A stretch of DNA of 64,000 bases. Source: Prevotella sp. UBA4217 (GTDB taxonomy: Bacteria; Bacteroidota; Bacteroidia; Bacteroidales; Bacteroidaceae). Shown here in pieces: positions 1 to 8,745 of this stretch. Below the pieces are notes generated by a model, which saw nothing but the letters and a program-made list of their open reading frames with translations, was not told where the DNA came from and made no database searches. Position numbers and translations under genes: made by a program. Within the stretch, counting starts at the first letter, position 1, and each line of letters starts with the position of its first letter. The stretch lies in NCBI GenBank assembly GCA_002379425.1, contig DFTH01000014.1:62547-126546 (forward strand). Direction: 5' to 3'.

Positions 1-310
1 GACGCGCCTTGATGTCGTCTGTGATATGATGAATCTCTATAAAGGCGCGATGGAATCGCTTGTGATTCACCTCATATATCACGCGATTCATCCACGTGCG
101 ATAGTACATATCCCATTCCTTGTGCTGCTCCAGATAGTCCATGTATGCGCGTAACGCGTCATAGAATATGGAGTCCTTACCACCCGCCTGCGCCTCATAA
201 ATACGCTTTAGCATGGCCTGTTCTTGTGCTGGAGGCTGCTCTTGCTTCTGCTGGGCTTCAAGGGATATGCTCATCACCAGCAGGAGTACAGCAAATACAA
301 TCTTTTTCAT
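1..310 (-). CDS. Exported protein, N-terminal part only (window edge)
   Basis: Only the first 103 residues lie in the window; the gene runs off the left edge. The start codon at 310-308 opens a typical signal peptide (MKKIVFAVLLLVMSISLEAQ), so the product is exported. After it comes a Gln-rich stretch and a helical region with sequences such as YEAQAGGKDSIFYDALRAY that resembles the TPR-like sensor part of Bacteroidota periplasmic or membrane signalling proteins (for example sensor histidine kinases). That family guess is inference, since the diagnostic part is missing. A -7 box lies only 4 bases upstream of the start. Confidence 0.6.
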   Translation of the reverse strand, partial: MKKIVFAVLLLVMSISLEAQQKQEQPPAQEQAMLKRIYEAQAGGKDSIFYDALRAYMDYLEQHKEWDMYYRTWMNRVIYEVNHKRFHRAFIEIHHITDDIKAR

Positions 311-314
311 GATG

Positions 315-322
315 CAAAAATA
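315..322 (-). promoter_or_regulatory. -7 promoter box for the leftward exported protein
   Basis: TATTTTTG on the minus strand fits the Bacteroidota -7 consensus TAnnTTTG. It ends 4 bases before the ATG at 310, so the transcript would be nearly leaderless. The rest of the 311-459 gap is AT-rich and holds nothing else recognised. Confidence 0.5.
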
Positions 323-459
323 CAAAACATCCTTGATACCTGCAATAGCAAAGGTGCCATAAGCCGTGATTATTGCTAATTCTGAAACAATTTTTGCATA
401 TTCTGAGAATCGGGACCATAAATGATTTCATATAAGCAAAGAAAAACGAAAAAATTAAT

Positions 460-467
460 TATCTTTG
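460..467 (+). promoter_or_regulatory. -7 promoter box for the AlkZ-like gene
   Basis: TATCTTTG fits the Bacteroidota -7 consensus and lies 9 bases before the ATG at 477. It shows that an upstream in-frame TTG inside the box cannot be the start. Confidence 0.65.
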
Positions 468-476
468 CAAGCGAAA

Positions 477-1145
477 ATGATGAAGACAATTATACACAAC
501 GAGATTGACCTGATGGAACTGATCCGGCAGATAGGCTTTCTGCCCCTGCTGGACAGTGGGATAGGCGGCTTCTCGGCCATGGAAATGGCGGATGATGACT
601 GCCGCTATGTGGTGTTCCCCGACGGCGGCTGGGACTGGCCGTTGTGGAAATGGAAAGGTCCTGTGGTGACGGAGGGCAACTGCGTCTATGGCAAGTTCTT
701 CTCCCAGAAGGCAGGATTCATCAGCCGTGAGTGGTGGCCTGACTTCTGCAACTATCGCCGTAGCACGCACCCGAAGCCCGAAGAAGGGAGCATCGAGGAG
801 GCCATCCTGCTGACACTTCAGGAGCAGGGCAGCCTGATCACCCGCGAACTGCGCGCCGCCTGCGGATTCACAGGTCCAAAGATGCGCAGTAAGTTTGACG
901 GCTATGTCACCCGCCTACAGATGGGCTGCTACATCGTGACAGAGGATTTTATCTATCCGCGTGACAAGCACAACAGAGAATACGGTTGGGGATGGTCTCT
1001 GTTGACCACACCCGAACAACTGCTCGGAAGAGACCACTACCGCTGTGAGCGGACGCCAGAGGAGTCGTATCAACGCCTGCTTGACCATTTCCGCCAACTG
1101 CTGCCCGAGGCCTCCGAACAGCAAATCAAGAAACTGCTGAGATAA
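477..1145 (+). CDS. AlkZ-related winged-helix protein
   Basis: The 222-residue product resembles the short AlkZ-related proteins of Firmicutes and Bacteroidota, relatives of the YcaQ/AlkZ glycosylase fold (HTH_42). Visible features are an N-terminal Trp-rich segment (GGWDWPLWKWKGP), then a winged-helix stretch around residues 105-150 with the pattern ITRELRAACGF and GYVTRLQMGCYI. It is about half the length of true AlkZ, so glycosylase activity is uncertain and a nucleic-acid binding role is inference. Two adjacent ATGs (477, 480) are possible starts. It leads a run with a Nudix hydrolase and an AlkD-family gene, which suggests a small DNA or nucleotide damage-repair unit. Confidence 0.6.
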   Translation: MMKTIIHNEIDLMELIRQIGFLPLLDSGIGGFSAMEMADDDCRYVVFPDGGWDWPLWKWKGPVVTEGNCVYGKFFSQKAGFISREWWPDFCNYRRSTHPKPEEGSIEEAILLTLQEQGSLITRELRAACGFTGPKMRSKFDGYVTRLQMGCYIVTEDFIYPRDKHNREYGWGWSLLTTPEQLLGRDHYRCERTPEESYQRLLDHFRQLLPEASEQQIKKLLR

Positions 1146-1153
1146 GTATTCAA

Positions 1154-1654
1154 ATGAAAGATAACAATCAAGAACTGTTTCCCCTGGTCAATGAGGAAGG
1201 ACACGTCATCGGAAAGGCCACCCGAGGGGAATGCCACAACGGCTCCCACCTGCTGCATCCTGTGGTGCATCTGCATGTGTTCAACTCCCGAGGAGAGGTG
1301 TACCTCCAGAAACGCCCTGAATGGAAGGACATTCAGCCTGGCAAGTGGGATACTGCCGTGGGAGGTCACATCGACTATGGCGAGACACCTGAAAAGGCAC
1401 TATTGAGAGAGGTTCGCGAGGAACTGGGCATCGAGGCTTTCACTCCGGAACGGGTTGGCATGTATGTCTTCGAAAGCAAGCGCGAACGCGAACTGGTCTA
1501 TGTCCACAGGACTACCTACGACGGCCCCATCCGGCCCTCGGCAGAAGAACTTGACGGTGGACGCTTCTGGACCATCCAGGAAATCCGCGATTCCATCGGA
1601 CAACAGATACTCACTCCCAACTTTGAAAGCGAGTTCCAGCGCTTCTTCCTATAA
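1154..1654 (+). CDS. Nudix hydrolase (isopentenyl-diphosphate-isomerase-like group)
   Basis: A 166-residue protein with a complete Nudix box, GX5EX7REUXEEXGU, in GGHIDYGETPEKALLREV followed by REELGI, about residues 74-97. This binds Mg2+ and cleaves nucleoside-diphosphate-linked substrates. The lead-in (VHLHVFNSRGEVYLQKRP, then KWDTAVGGH) matches the IDI/YfcD-like Nudix group, whose real substrates are often unknown. The gene starts 8 bases after the AlkZ-like gene and is followed 16 bases later by an AlkD-family gene, so co-transcription is likely. Substrate not determinable from sequence. Confidence 0.85.
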   Translation: MKDNNQELFPLVNEEGHVIGKATRGECHNGSHLLHPVVHLHVFNSRGEVYLQKRPEWKDIQPGKWDTAVGGHIDYGETPEKALLREVREELGIEAFTPERVGMYVFESKRERELVYVHRTTYDGPIRPSAEELDGGRFWTIQEIRDSIGQQILTPNFESEFQRFFL

Positions 1655-1670
1655 ACATGAAATAAAGACG

Positions 1671-2417
1671 ATGCCAACAGCAAAAGAGATTATAGGCTAC
1701 ATGGAGTCGCTGTGCGATGAGGAGCAGCGGCAGGTGCTGATGCGCTTCTTCAAGACAGGACCTGGTGAGTATGGCGAAGGTGACGAGTTCTTAGGTCTTA
1801 AGGTGCCCCAGACGCGCGAGGTGGTCAAGGCCGCCAAAGACACTCCGCTCAGCGAAGTGCCGGAACTGCTGATGTCACGCTGGCATGAGGTAAGACTCTG
1901 TGGACTGCTCATCATGGTTTCACAATTTGAGAAACAAGCGACAAAACGGTTGCAAGACGATGCCGAAGCCATCCGGAAACGCGATGAGATCGTGGAAATG
2001 TATCTGAAATATGCCGAGCAGGCCAACAACTGGGACCTGGTAGATCTCTCGGCACCAAAGATCCTTGGCCATTGGCTGCTGCTGCCTTCCCATCTGGGAG
2101 ATAAGATAGCGATACTCGACTCCTTAGCCGCCAGTTCCTGTCTGTGGCGACAGCGCATGAGTATGGTCTGCACCTGGAAGACCTCTCAACAGGGCGACCC
2201 TTCCTGGTGCCTGCGCTATGCCGAGAAACACCTGCACCACCCTCACGACCTGATGCACAAGGCCGTGGGCTGGATGCTCCGCGAGATGGGTAAGCGATGC
2301 AGCATGGACCTGCTCCGTGAATTCCTCCGCCAGCATGCCCACGAGATGCCTCGCACCACACTGCGCTATGCCATCGAGAAGATGACGGAAAAGGAGCGTA
2401 AAGAATGGATGAATTAG
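1671..2417 (+). CDS. DNA alkylation repair protein, AlkD-like
   Basis: The 248-residue product starts MPTAKEIIGYMESL; longer in-frame extensions upstream lie inside the Nudix gene and are rejected. It has the all-helical HEAT-like repeat layout of AlkD glycosylases, with recognisable family segments GDEFLGLKVPQTREVVK near residue 37, WHEVRLCGLLIM near 70, NNWDLVDLSAPKILG near 119, and HDLMHKAVGWMLREMGK near 195. The last holds the conserved Trp and Arg region that cradles the damaged backbone. AlkD removes cationic N3/N7-alkylpurines from DNA. The closeness of an AlkZ-like gene supports a joint role in alkylation damage. Confidence 0.85.
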   Translation: MPTAKEIIGYMESLCDEEQRQVLMRFFKTGPGEYGEGDEFLGLKVPQTREVVKAAKDTPLSEVPELLMSRWHEVRLCGLLIMVSQFEKQATKRLQDDAEAIRKRDEIVEMYLKYAEQANNWDLVDLSAPKILGHWLLLPSHLGDKIAILDSLAASSCLWRQRMSMVCTWKTSQQGDPSWCLRYAEKHLHHPHDLMHKAVGWMLREMGKRCSMDLLREFLRQHAHEMPRTTLRYAIEKMTEKERKEWMN

Positions 2418-2484
2418 ACGCAGCAAAGGTACAAAAAACTTCAAAGAAAAAGGAAAAAAAGATTCTATCCTGAGAAAAAAGTTG

Positions 2485-2492
2485 TATCTTTG
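2485..2492 (+). promoter_or_regulatory. -7 promoter box for the uracil permease
   Basis: TATCTTTG, 38 bases before the ATG at 2531, leaving a short AT-rich leader. Confidence 0.65.
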
Positions 2493-2530
2493 CATTGTGA
2501 TAAGAAAAATCGACAATACAATATATTATT

Positions 2531-3850
2531 ATGGAGTCACAAAAAGCGATCTATGATGCCCGGCAACTTGGAACACCGCGAATGATGATACTTGGTGTTC
2601 AGCATCTGTTTGCCATGTTTGGAGCCACGGTGCTCGTACCCCTGCTGACAGGATTGGACGTATCTGTTACCTTGCTCTTTGCAGGAATCGGTACATTGGT
2701 ATTCCATTTTATCACCAAATGGAATGTCCCCGCATTCCTCGGTTCTTCGTTTGCCTTCCTGGGAGGCTATGCCTCTGTCAAGGAGTTGGGCGTATCGCAG
2801 GGACTTTCAGAGACGCTGGCCCTCGATTATGCCTGTCTGGGCGTAGCCTGTGCAGGACTATTGTATTTTGTCATGGCGGCATTGATCAAGTCGTTTGGCG
2901 TTAAGAAGATATTGCAGTATTTCCCACCAGTTGTCACAGGTCCGATTGTTATTGCCATTGGCTTGGTGCTTTCTGGTTCGGCTATCGCCAACTGCCAGAC
3001 CAACTGGCTGTTGGCAATCATCTCCATCGTCACCGTCATTGCATCATCTATTTGGGGCAAGGGCATCATCAAAATCATCCCTGTACTTCTGGGCGTGATA
3101 GTATCTTACGTCATTGCAGCCTGTCTGGGCGAGGTAGATTTCTCACCGCTCAGCCAGGCTGCCTGGCTGGGATTCCCTATACATAAGGAGCAGACGATAC
3201 TGGCCGTGTTTGAAGACGGCAACTCGACATTGATGGTCTCAACCATCCTTGCCATCATGCCTATTGCCTTTGCCACTATCATGGAACACATAGGCGATAT
3301 GTTTGCCATCAGTTCAACGGTTGGCAAGGATTTTCTCACTGAACCCGGCTTACATCGCACGTTGACAGGCGATGGCGTGGCCACTGCTGTGGCATCCATT
3401 TTCGGAGCCCCAGCCAACACCACATACGGCGAGAATACCGGTGTGCTGAACCTTACCAAGGTGTTCGATCCGAAGGTGATCAGGATTGCAGCATGTCTTG
3501 CCATCATTCTGGCTTTCTGTCCTAAGTTTGCCTGCCTGGTCCAACTGATGCCGGCTGCCACTATTGGTGGTGTCAGTCTGATTCTGTACGGTATGATTTC
3601 AGCAGTCGGTGTGCGTAATCTCGTAGAGGAGAAAGTGGATCTGAAGAGTTCGCGCAACGTGTTTGTTGCAGCACTCATCCTGGTGCTTGCCATCGGTGTG
3701 AAATACGGTGCCAACGATGACATCGCCATCGGCCCTATCCATCTTTCCGGCCTTGCCATAGCAGCCATTGTAGGAATCTTCCTCAATGCCATCATGCCCG
3801 TCAAACTTGGCATGAAAGTAAAATCATTCAAGGGAAAAGAGAAATCATAG
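2531..3850 (+). CDS. uraA: Uracil-xanthine permease (NCS2 family)
   Basis: A 439-residue, very hydrophobic protein with about 14 membrane segments, the size and layout of UraA. It should import uracil with protons across the inner membrane for pyrimidine salvage. The NCS2 signature is clear: an N-terminal FGATVLVPLLTG segment, the substrate-binding EHIGD segment near residue 255, and the GAPANTTYGENTGVL motif around 293. The gene stands alone behind its own promoter and is followed by palindromes and a terminator-like hairpin. Uracil specificity, rather than xanthine, is the usual call for this motif set but is not proven. Confidence 0.92.
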   Translation: MESQKAIYDARQLGTPRMMILGVQHLFAMFGATVLVPLLTGLDVSVTLLFAGIGTLVFHFITKWNVPAFLGSSFAFLGGYASVKELGVSQGLSETLALDYACLGVACAGLLYFVMAALIKSFGVKKILQYFPPVVTGPIVIAIGLVLSGSAIANCQTNWLLAIISIVTVIASSIWGKGIIKIIPVLLGVIVSYVIAACLGEVDFSPLSQAAWLGFPIHKEQTILAVFEDGNSTLMVSTILAIMPIAFATIMEHIGDMFAISSTVGKDFLTEPGLHRTLTGDGVATAVASIFGAPANTTYGENTGVLNLTKVFDPKVIRIAACLAIILAFCPKFACLVQLMPAATIGGVSLILYGMISAVGVRNLVEEKVDLKSSRNVFVAALILVLAIGVKYGANDDIAIGPIHLSGLAIAAIVGIFLNAIMPVKLGMKVKSFKGKEKS

Positions 3851-3870
3851 AAGTGTTGCTATCTCCTTTG

Positions 3871-3893
3871 CACAAAGTGTCAGACACTTTGTG
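3871..3893. repeat. 23-bp palindrome, copy 1
   Basis: A perfect inverted repeat with 11-base arms CACAAAGTGTC around one central base. It lies 20 bases after the permease stop. A second copy, differing at two positions, lies at 3984-4006. Confidence 0.7.
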
Positions 3894-3953
3894 TTCACAA
3901 AAACGATGAAACCGCAAAGGAATCAGGCAAAAAGATTATGAGAAACCTATCAA

Positions 3954-3978
3954 AAAGGGAGGCCATAAGCCTCCCTTT
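3954..3978. terminator. Bidirectional terminator-like hairpin
   Basis: AAAGGGAGGC and GCCTCCCTTT form a perfect 10-bp stem with a 5-base loop. It lies between the two 23-bp palindromes and could end transcription of the permease and of the leftward orphan gene. Confidence 0.6.
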
Positions 3979-3983
3979 GACCT

Positions 3984-4006
3984 CACAAAGTATCTGACAC
4001 TTTGTG
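3984..4006. repeat. 23-bp palindrome, copy 2
   Basis: Same element as 3871-3893 with two substitutions. An overlapping perfect stem CTCACAAAG / CTTTGTGAG spans 3982-4008. Confidence 0.65.
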
Positions 4007-4068
4007 AGCACTGGAGAGATGACAAAAATCTCCCTTCGATGAAAAAAATTTATATCATCATTTTAAAA

Positions 4069-4737
4069 TTACTTAATAGGCTTATAACGTGTGACTCTGT
4101 CTTTAATTAATGGCGCATTTTTGACATTATTTATACCGAAATACTCATCAAATTCTGATTGAGGTAATAACCCTATAGCACCATTATTTGTCCTAAAATT
4201 TGCATAAAACTTTAACTGCGCCCCAAACACATCCGGTATATAACATATTTTAAAGTCTTTTTCTGCTTGTCCATTATTAATCTGACGATATGCCATCAAG
4301 TATCTGCCATCTGTCCTTGGCGTATCACATATCGCAATTACTTTTCCAACTAAAATACCTTTTTTATTTCCTACTTTATTGTCATAATTAAAACAAAAAT
4401 TTTCAAAATCTTTTTCATTATTGTCGTCAGAAAATGCTAAATACCTGATTGACTCATTACCACTATGTAATTCTCTTTTTAATACAATATTGTCATCTCT
4501 TTGTTGAACCATTTCAATATTGTTAGGTACATAATTCGGATTATACGGCTCAACTGACGATGAATTTAGAGGACTCATTGCTAAAAGTACGATAACCGGC
4601 ACTTTCTTCGCCATACTCAAACTTCCCTTAGGCTGATACAAAACTGAATCAGGTTGAAGGTCTCTGTGTTTGCTCGTAAAATTTATAATACCAGTACTTT
4701 TTAAACTTAAATTAGATACAGGTGCAATTGTCATCAT
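4069..4737 (-). CDS. Unrecognised AT-rich orphan protein
   Basis: A 222-residue product if translation starts at the ATG at 4737 (a second ATG follows at 4734); an open frame continues upstream to 4833 but that part looks non-coding. No family was recognised. The N-terminus is unusual: a short hydrophobic start (MMTIAPVSNLSLKS), an INFTSKHRD segment, then a basic-hydrophobic stretch MAKKVPVIVLLAMSPLNSSS near residues 42-61 that could be a signal or membrane anchor. The remainder is Asn, Asp and Lys rich, and looks like a soluble beta-rich domain ending in RYKPIK. Its AT-rich composition differs from both neighbours and it sits beside palindromic repeats, so it may have been acquired. Confidence 0.5.
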   Translation of the reverse strand: MMTIAPVSNLSLKSTGIINFTSKHRDLQPDSVLYQPKGSLSMAKKVPVIVLLAMSPLNSSSVEPYNPNYVPNNIEMVQQRDDNIVLKRELHSGNESIRYLAFSDDNNEKDFENFCFNYDNKVGNKKGILVGKVIAICDTPRTDGRYLMAYRQINNGQAEKDFKICYIPDVFGAQLKFYANFRTNNGAIGLLPQSEFDEYFGINNVKNAPLIKDRVTRYKPIK

Positions 4738-5014
4738 TAATAGTAAAAAAGGCGGAACTATTCGATGCTTATCTGAACTCAGGTTACCGCCAAGTGACCT
4801 ATCCAATAACAAGCACGAACAGTCCACGCCCATCTAGCGTGAACCTTCATCTGCTTGTTCTTCTACGATTGAATGTTTGGCGGTATTCGAGTGCGAAGAA
4901 CAAGAGCAAAAGCTCAATATCTAAGTATAAGTACGAACAGAAACGCTGATCTGTAAGTTAGTAATATTTATAATGTGTATCCTGCCACCGTCAGAGCGAT
5001 GGAGATGAGAGAAA
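4738..5014. other. Intergenic stretch without a recognised gene
   Basis: The region holds short open frames on both strands, none resembling a known protein, and no TAnnTTTG box for the orphan gene was found. It may be remnant DNA of whatever brought in the orphan gene. Confidence 0.4.
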
Positions 5015-5050
5015 AGGTAGCGAGGCATCAATGCAAGCCTCACTACCTTA
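5015..5050 (-). terminator. Terminator of the succinate dehydrogenase operon
   Basis: Read leftward, arms AAGGTAGTGAGGC and GCCTCGCTACCTT (one G-T type mismatch) form a 13-bp stem followed by TTCTC. It starts 13 bases after the stop of the iron-sulfur subunit gene. Confidence 0.7.
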
Positions 5051-5062
5051 TTAATAATAATA

Positions 5063-5821
5063 TTAGTCAGCCAACTTGGCCTTGATGAACTCGCGGTTCA
5101 AGCGGGCGATGTTGGCGATGGTCTCGTTCTTCGGGCAGACAGCCTCGCAGGCGCGAGTGTTGGTGCAGTTACCGAAGCCGAGTTCCTCCATAGCCATCAC
5201 CATGTTCTTGGCACGACGGGCAGCCTCTACGCGGCCCTGAGGAAGCAGAGCGAGTTGAGACACCTTAGACGATACGAAGAGCATGGCAGAGCCGTTCTTA
5301 CAGGCTGCTACGCAAGCACCGCAGCCGATGCAAGAAGCGCAGTCCATAGCCTCGTCAGCATCCTCCTTCGGAATCAGGATAGCGTTGGCATCCTGGGCCT
5401 GACCAGTGCGGATGGTGGTGTAGCCACCTGCCTGGATGATCTTATCGAAGGCATTGCGGTCAACCATACAGTCCTTGATCACGGGGAAAGCAGCAGAACG
5501 CCAAGGCTCGACAGTGATGACATCACCATCGTTGAAGCGGCGCATGTAGAGTTGACAGGTGGTAGCGCCACGCTCTGTGAGACCGTGAGGCGTACCGTTG
5601 ATATACAGAGAGCACATACCGCAGATACCCTCGCGGCAGTCGTGATCGAACACGAAGGGCTCCTTGCCTTCGTTGATGAGTTCTTCGTTCAGGATGTCGA
5701 GCATCTCGAGGAACGAAGTGTCATCGGGGATGTCGTGCATTTCGTGGGTATCGAAATGACCTGCGTCCTTGGGGCCATTCTGGCGCCAGAACTTTATTGT
5801 AAATGAAATATTCTTTGCCAT
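5063..5821 (-). CDS. sdhB: Succinate dehydrogenase/fumarate reductase iron-sulfur subunit
   Basis: A 252-residue electron-transfer subunit that passes electrons between the flavoprotein and the membrane cytochrome b in the succinate/fumarate couple. The 2Fe-2S ligands are visible at C62, C67, C70 and C89 (CREGICGMC then a later Cys). The two further cluster motifs are [14 protein letters not shown] from residue 161 and [12 protein letters not shown] from residue 219. Length and motif order fit the Bacteroidota/Wolinella-type enzyme. It is the last gene of a leftward operon, 6 bases after the flavoprotein gene, and a terminator follows. In fermenting Bacteroidota this complex mainly reduces fumarate to succinate, so frdB is an equally fair name. 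Confidence 0.95.
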   Translation of the reverse strand: MAKNISFTIKFWRQNGPKDAGHFDTHEMHDIPDDTSFLEMLDILNEELINEGKEPFVFDHDCREGICGMCSLYINGTPHGLTERGATTCQLYMRRFNDGDVITVEPWRSAAFPVIKDCMVDRNAFDKIIQAGGYTTIRTGQAQDANAILIPKEDADEAMDCASCIGCGACVAACKNGSAMLFVSSKVSQLALLPQGRVEAARRAKNMVMAMEELGFGNCTNTRACEAVCPKNETIANIARLNREFIKAKLAD

Positions 5822-5827
5822 ACCTTA

Positions 5828-7807
5828 TTAGTTCTTATAGTTACGTGTCTGTACCTTAATAGCCTCATACTCCAGCGGCTCCTTGATGAGTTCGGGCTCG
5901 TTGCCCTTGCCCTTGTACTCCCAGCAGCCTACATAGAAGTAGTTCTCATCGTCGCGCTTTGCCTCGCCTTCCTCCGTCTGATACTCCTCGCGGAAGTGAC
6001 CGCCACAGGACTCATTACGAGAGAGGGCATCGAAAGCCACGAGTTGACCCATCGTGAAGAAGTCGCGCAGGTGAATAGCCTTGTCGAGTTCTACGTTCAG
6101 ACCCTCCTTCGTGCCAGGCACGAACAGGTTGGTATCGAACTCCTTCTCGAGTTCATGCATCTTCTTCAGACCTGTCTTCAAGCCCTCAGCGGTGCGGCCC
6201 ATGCCGACATACTCCCACATGATGTGACCCAGTTCCTTGTGAATAGAGTCAACAGAACGCTTACCCTTGATGTTCATCAGACGGTCAATCTCAGCGTTGA
6301 CAGCCTTCTCAGCCTCGTCGAACTCAGGACGGTCTGTAGGAATCTTCGGCCATACAGCCTGGTCGGCCAGATAGTTCTGGATGGTGTAAGGCAGCACGAA
6401 GTAACCGTCGGCCAGACCCTGCATCAGTGCAGAAGCACCGAGGCGGTTAGCACCGTGGTCAGAGAAGTTGCACTCACCAATAGCGAACAAACCAGGAATA
6501 GTGGTCTGCAACTCGTAATCCACCCAGATACCACCCATCGTATAGTGGATGGCGGGATAGATCATCATCGGCTTGTAGTACTTCACGCCGTTGATCTCGT
6601 TGGCAACGTCGCCAGGGAACACGTCGGTAATCTCCTCGTACATCTCAAAGAGGTTACCATAGCGCTGCATGATGACATCGAGACCCAGACGGTTGATAGA
6701 CTCAGAGAAGTCGAGGAACACAGCAAGACCGGTGTTGTTGACACCATAGCCCTTGTCGCAACGCTCCTTGGCGGCACGGCTGGCAACGTCACGAGGAACG
6801 AGGTTACCGAATGCCGGATAGCGGCGCTCCAGATAGTAGTCGCGATCCTCCTCGGGAATCTCCCAGCCCTGCTTGGTACCGGCCTGCAGAGCCTTGGCAT
6901 CCTCCAGTTTCTTCGGCACCCAGATACGGCCATCGTTACGCAGCGACTCAGACATCAGCGTCAACTTAGACTGCTTGTCGCCATGAACGGGGATACAGGT
7001 GGGGTGAATCTGAACGTAAGAAGGATTAGCAAAGTAAGCACCCTTACGATAGCACTGAACGGCAGCCGTGCAGTTGCAACCCATAGCGTTGGTAGAGAGG
7101 AAATAGGTATTACCATAACCACCAGTAGCAATCACCACAGCGTTTGCAGAGAAGCGCTCCAACTTGCCAGTAACGAGGTTCTTGGCGATGATACCACGGG
7201 CACGTCCGTCAACGATCACCACATCCTCCATCTCGTAGCGGGTATAGAGTTTTACCTTGCCAGCCTTCACCTGACAAGACAGCGAACTGTAGGCACCCAG
7301 CAACAACTGCTGACCCGTCTGACCCTTGGCATAGAATGTACGGCTCACCTGGGCACCACCGAATGAACGGTTGGCCAGCATACCGCCATACTCACGAGCG
7401 AAGGGAACACCCTGAGCCACGCACTGGTCGATGATGTTATTGCTGACCTCAGCCAGACGATACACGTTGGCCTCACGAGCACGATAGTCACCACCCTTCA
7501 CAGTGTCGTAGAACAGACGATAGACAGAGTCACCATCGTTCTGATAACACTTGGCGGCATTGATACCACCCTGAGCGGCGATAGAGTGCGCACGGCGAGG
7601 AGAATCCTGAATGCACAGATTAATCACGTTGAAGCCCATCTCACCCAGCGAGGCAGCAGCCGATGCACCAGCCAGACCGGTACCAACCACGATCACATCC
7701 AACTTCAGTTTGTTCTTCGGGTTGACAAGACGCTGATGAGCCTTATATTCCTTCCATTTCTCAGGCACTGGACCTGCGGGAATCTTTGAATCTAATACTT
7801 TAGCCAT
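5828..7807 (-). CDS. sdhA: Succinate dehydrogenase/fumarate reductase flavoprotein subunit
   Basis: A 659-residue catalytic subunit with covalently bound FAD. The dinucleotide-binding motif [12 protein letters not shown] lies at residues 40-51 and the FAD-linking histidine is H74 in [11 protein letters not shown]. Substrate-site segments such as QIHPTCIP and the late [12 protein letters not shown] are present. Together with the iron-sulfur and cytochrome subunits it interconverts fumarate and succinate at the inner membrane, the electron sink of succinate-producing gut Bacteroidota. The gene is 37 bases downstream of the cytochrome b gene. Long open frames on the opposite strand here are coding shadows. 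Confidence 0.96.
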   Translation of the reverse strand: MAKVLDSKIPAGPVPEKWKEYKAHQRLVNPKNKLKLDVIVVGTGLAGASAAASLGEMGFNVINLCIQDSPRRAHSIAAQGGINAAKCYQNDGDSVYRLFYDTVKGGDYRAREANVYRLAEVSNNIIDQCVAQGVPFAREYGGMLANRSFGGAQVSRTFYAKGQTGQQLLLGAYSSLSCQVKAGKVKLYTRYEMEDVVIVDGRARGIIAKNLVTGKLERFSANAVVIATGGYGNTYFLSTNAMGCNCTAAVQCYRKGAYFANPSYVQIHPTCIPVHGDKQSKLTLMSESLRNDGRIWVPKKLEDAKALQAGTKQGWEIPEEDRDYYLERRYPAFGNLVPRDVASRAAKERCDKGYGVNNTGLAVFLDFSESINRLGLDVIMQRYGNLFEMYEEITDVFPGDVANEINGVKYYKPMMIYPAIHYTMGGIWVDYELQTTIPGLFAIGECNFSDHGANRLGASALMQGLADGYFVLPYTIQNYLADQAVWPKIPTDRPEFDEAEKAVNAEIDRLMNIKGKRSVDSIHKELGHIMWEYVGMGRTAEGLKTGLKKMHELEKEFDTNLFVPGTKEGLNVELDKAIHLRDFFTMGQLVAFDALSRNESCGGHFREEYQTEEGEAKRDDENYFYVGCWEYKGKGNEPELIKEPLEYEAIKVQTRNYKN

Positions 7808-7844
7808 AAAAACTTCAATTTTTCAATTTTTCAACTTTTCAATT

Positions 7845-8528
7845 TTAGCAGAGGCTCGGAGCGCACTTGAATGCGAAAGCCAAAACAACCACGGTGAAGC
7901 CGAGCATCAGCAGGCTGACGTAAATCAGGCCGATGCAGTTCCAACGCTTCTGCCACACCTTACCACTGATACCCAGGGTGTGCATGGCTGACCAGAAGCC
8001 GTGAGCCAGATGGAACCAGATAGCAGCAAACCATACGAGGTACAGCACCACAAGAGGCCAATGAGAGAAAGTCTCCTTAATCCAGCCAAAACCATCGGCA
8101 GGATCGATGTCTTTGTGGATACCAGCCAACTCTGCGAACATCATGTTGTACCAGAAGTTCTGCAGGTGAACGAGCAGGCCGATGAGGATGATGATACCCA
8201 GCACAAGCATGTTCTGGGAGAACCACTCCACGATGCCCGGATTGGTCTTCGTTGCCACCTCGTAGCGGTTGTCGCCACGGGCCTTACGGTTCTGCGCCGT
8301 CAGGATGAACGCAAAGACGATGTGAATCACTGCCAGGGCAGCCAAACCAAGTGTAGCCACAACGGCGTACCAGTTGGCACCCAGGAATTCGCAAATCATG
8401 TTGTAACCTTCCTCCGAGAAAAGCGCCACCAAGTTCATGCAACCATGGAATGTCAGGAACAAGATCAGCGCAATACCCGTGACGGACATTACAACTTTTC
8501 TACCAATTGATGAATTGATTAACCACAT
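7845..8528 (-). CDS. sdhC: Succinate dehydrogenase cytochrome b subunit
   Basis: A 227-residue membrane protein with about five hydrophobic segments and several histidines placed to bind two b-type haems (for example TFHGCMN near residue 29 and LAHGFWSAMHTLG near 175). This is the single-subunit, di-haem anchor of the Bacillus/Wolinella type and matches the Bacteroidota sdhCAB order. It passes electrons between menaquinone and the iron-sulfur subunit. First gene of the leftward operon; a -7 box lies at 8602-8609. Confidence 0.93.
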   Translation of the reverse strand: MWLINSSIGRKVVMSVTGIALILFLTFHGCMNLVALFSEEGYNMICEFLGANWYAVVATLGLAALAVIHIVFAFILTAQNRKARGDNRYEVATKTNPGIVEWFSQNMLVLGIIILIGLLVHLQNFWYNMMFAELAGIHKDIDPADGFGWIKETFSHWPLVVLYLVWFAAIWFHLAHGFWSAMHTLGISGKVWQKRWNCIGLIYVSLLMLGFTVVVLAFAFKCAPSLC

Positions 8529-8579
8529 AAGTTGTTGATTTTAAATGAATTATTGATTGTTTTATACTTACTATTAGGT

Positions 8580-8593
8580 ACGTGTGTACACGT
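8580..8593. promoter_or_regulatory. Small inverted repeat in the sdhC leader
   Basis: ACGTGT and ACACGT flank two bases between the sdhC -7 box and the start codon. It could be an operator or a leader hairpin; the function is unknown. Confidence 0.3.
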
Positions 8594-8601
8594 TTAGGGT
8601 A

Positions 8602-8609
8602 CAAAATTA
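8602..8609 (-). promoter_or_regulatory. -7 promoter box for the sdhCAB operon
   Basis: TAATTTTG on the minus strand, 73 bases before the sdhC start, giving a long AT-rich leader. Confidence 0.6.
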
Positions 8610-8716
8610 CTAAAAAAATATGAAAAGCGCAAACGTTTCCGTAAAAAACTTCACTATTTATACGGAATCCAAGGTGCAATTTTCTAAGATTTAGTTTCTA
8701 TTTACGAAACTTTTTG

Positions 8717-8724
8717 TAACTTTG
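8717..8724 (+). promoter_or_regulatory. -7 promoter box for mnmG
   Basis: TAACTTTG lies 21 bases before the ATG at 8746. It overlaps an upstream in-frame TTG, which is therefore not the start. Confidence 0.65.
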
Positions 8725-8745
8725 CGGGCAGAAATTGATTATGTT

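Noticed and set aside
1455..1670. Longer start for the AlkD-like gene
   Set aside because: The extension lies entirely within the Nudix gene in another frame.
5996..7366. Long open frame (456 codons) antisense to the flavoprotein gene
   Set aside because: It mirrors the codon usage of the strongly supported sdhA gene and its translation is rich in His, Leu and Val without any domain.
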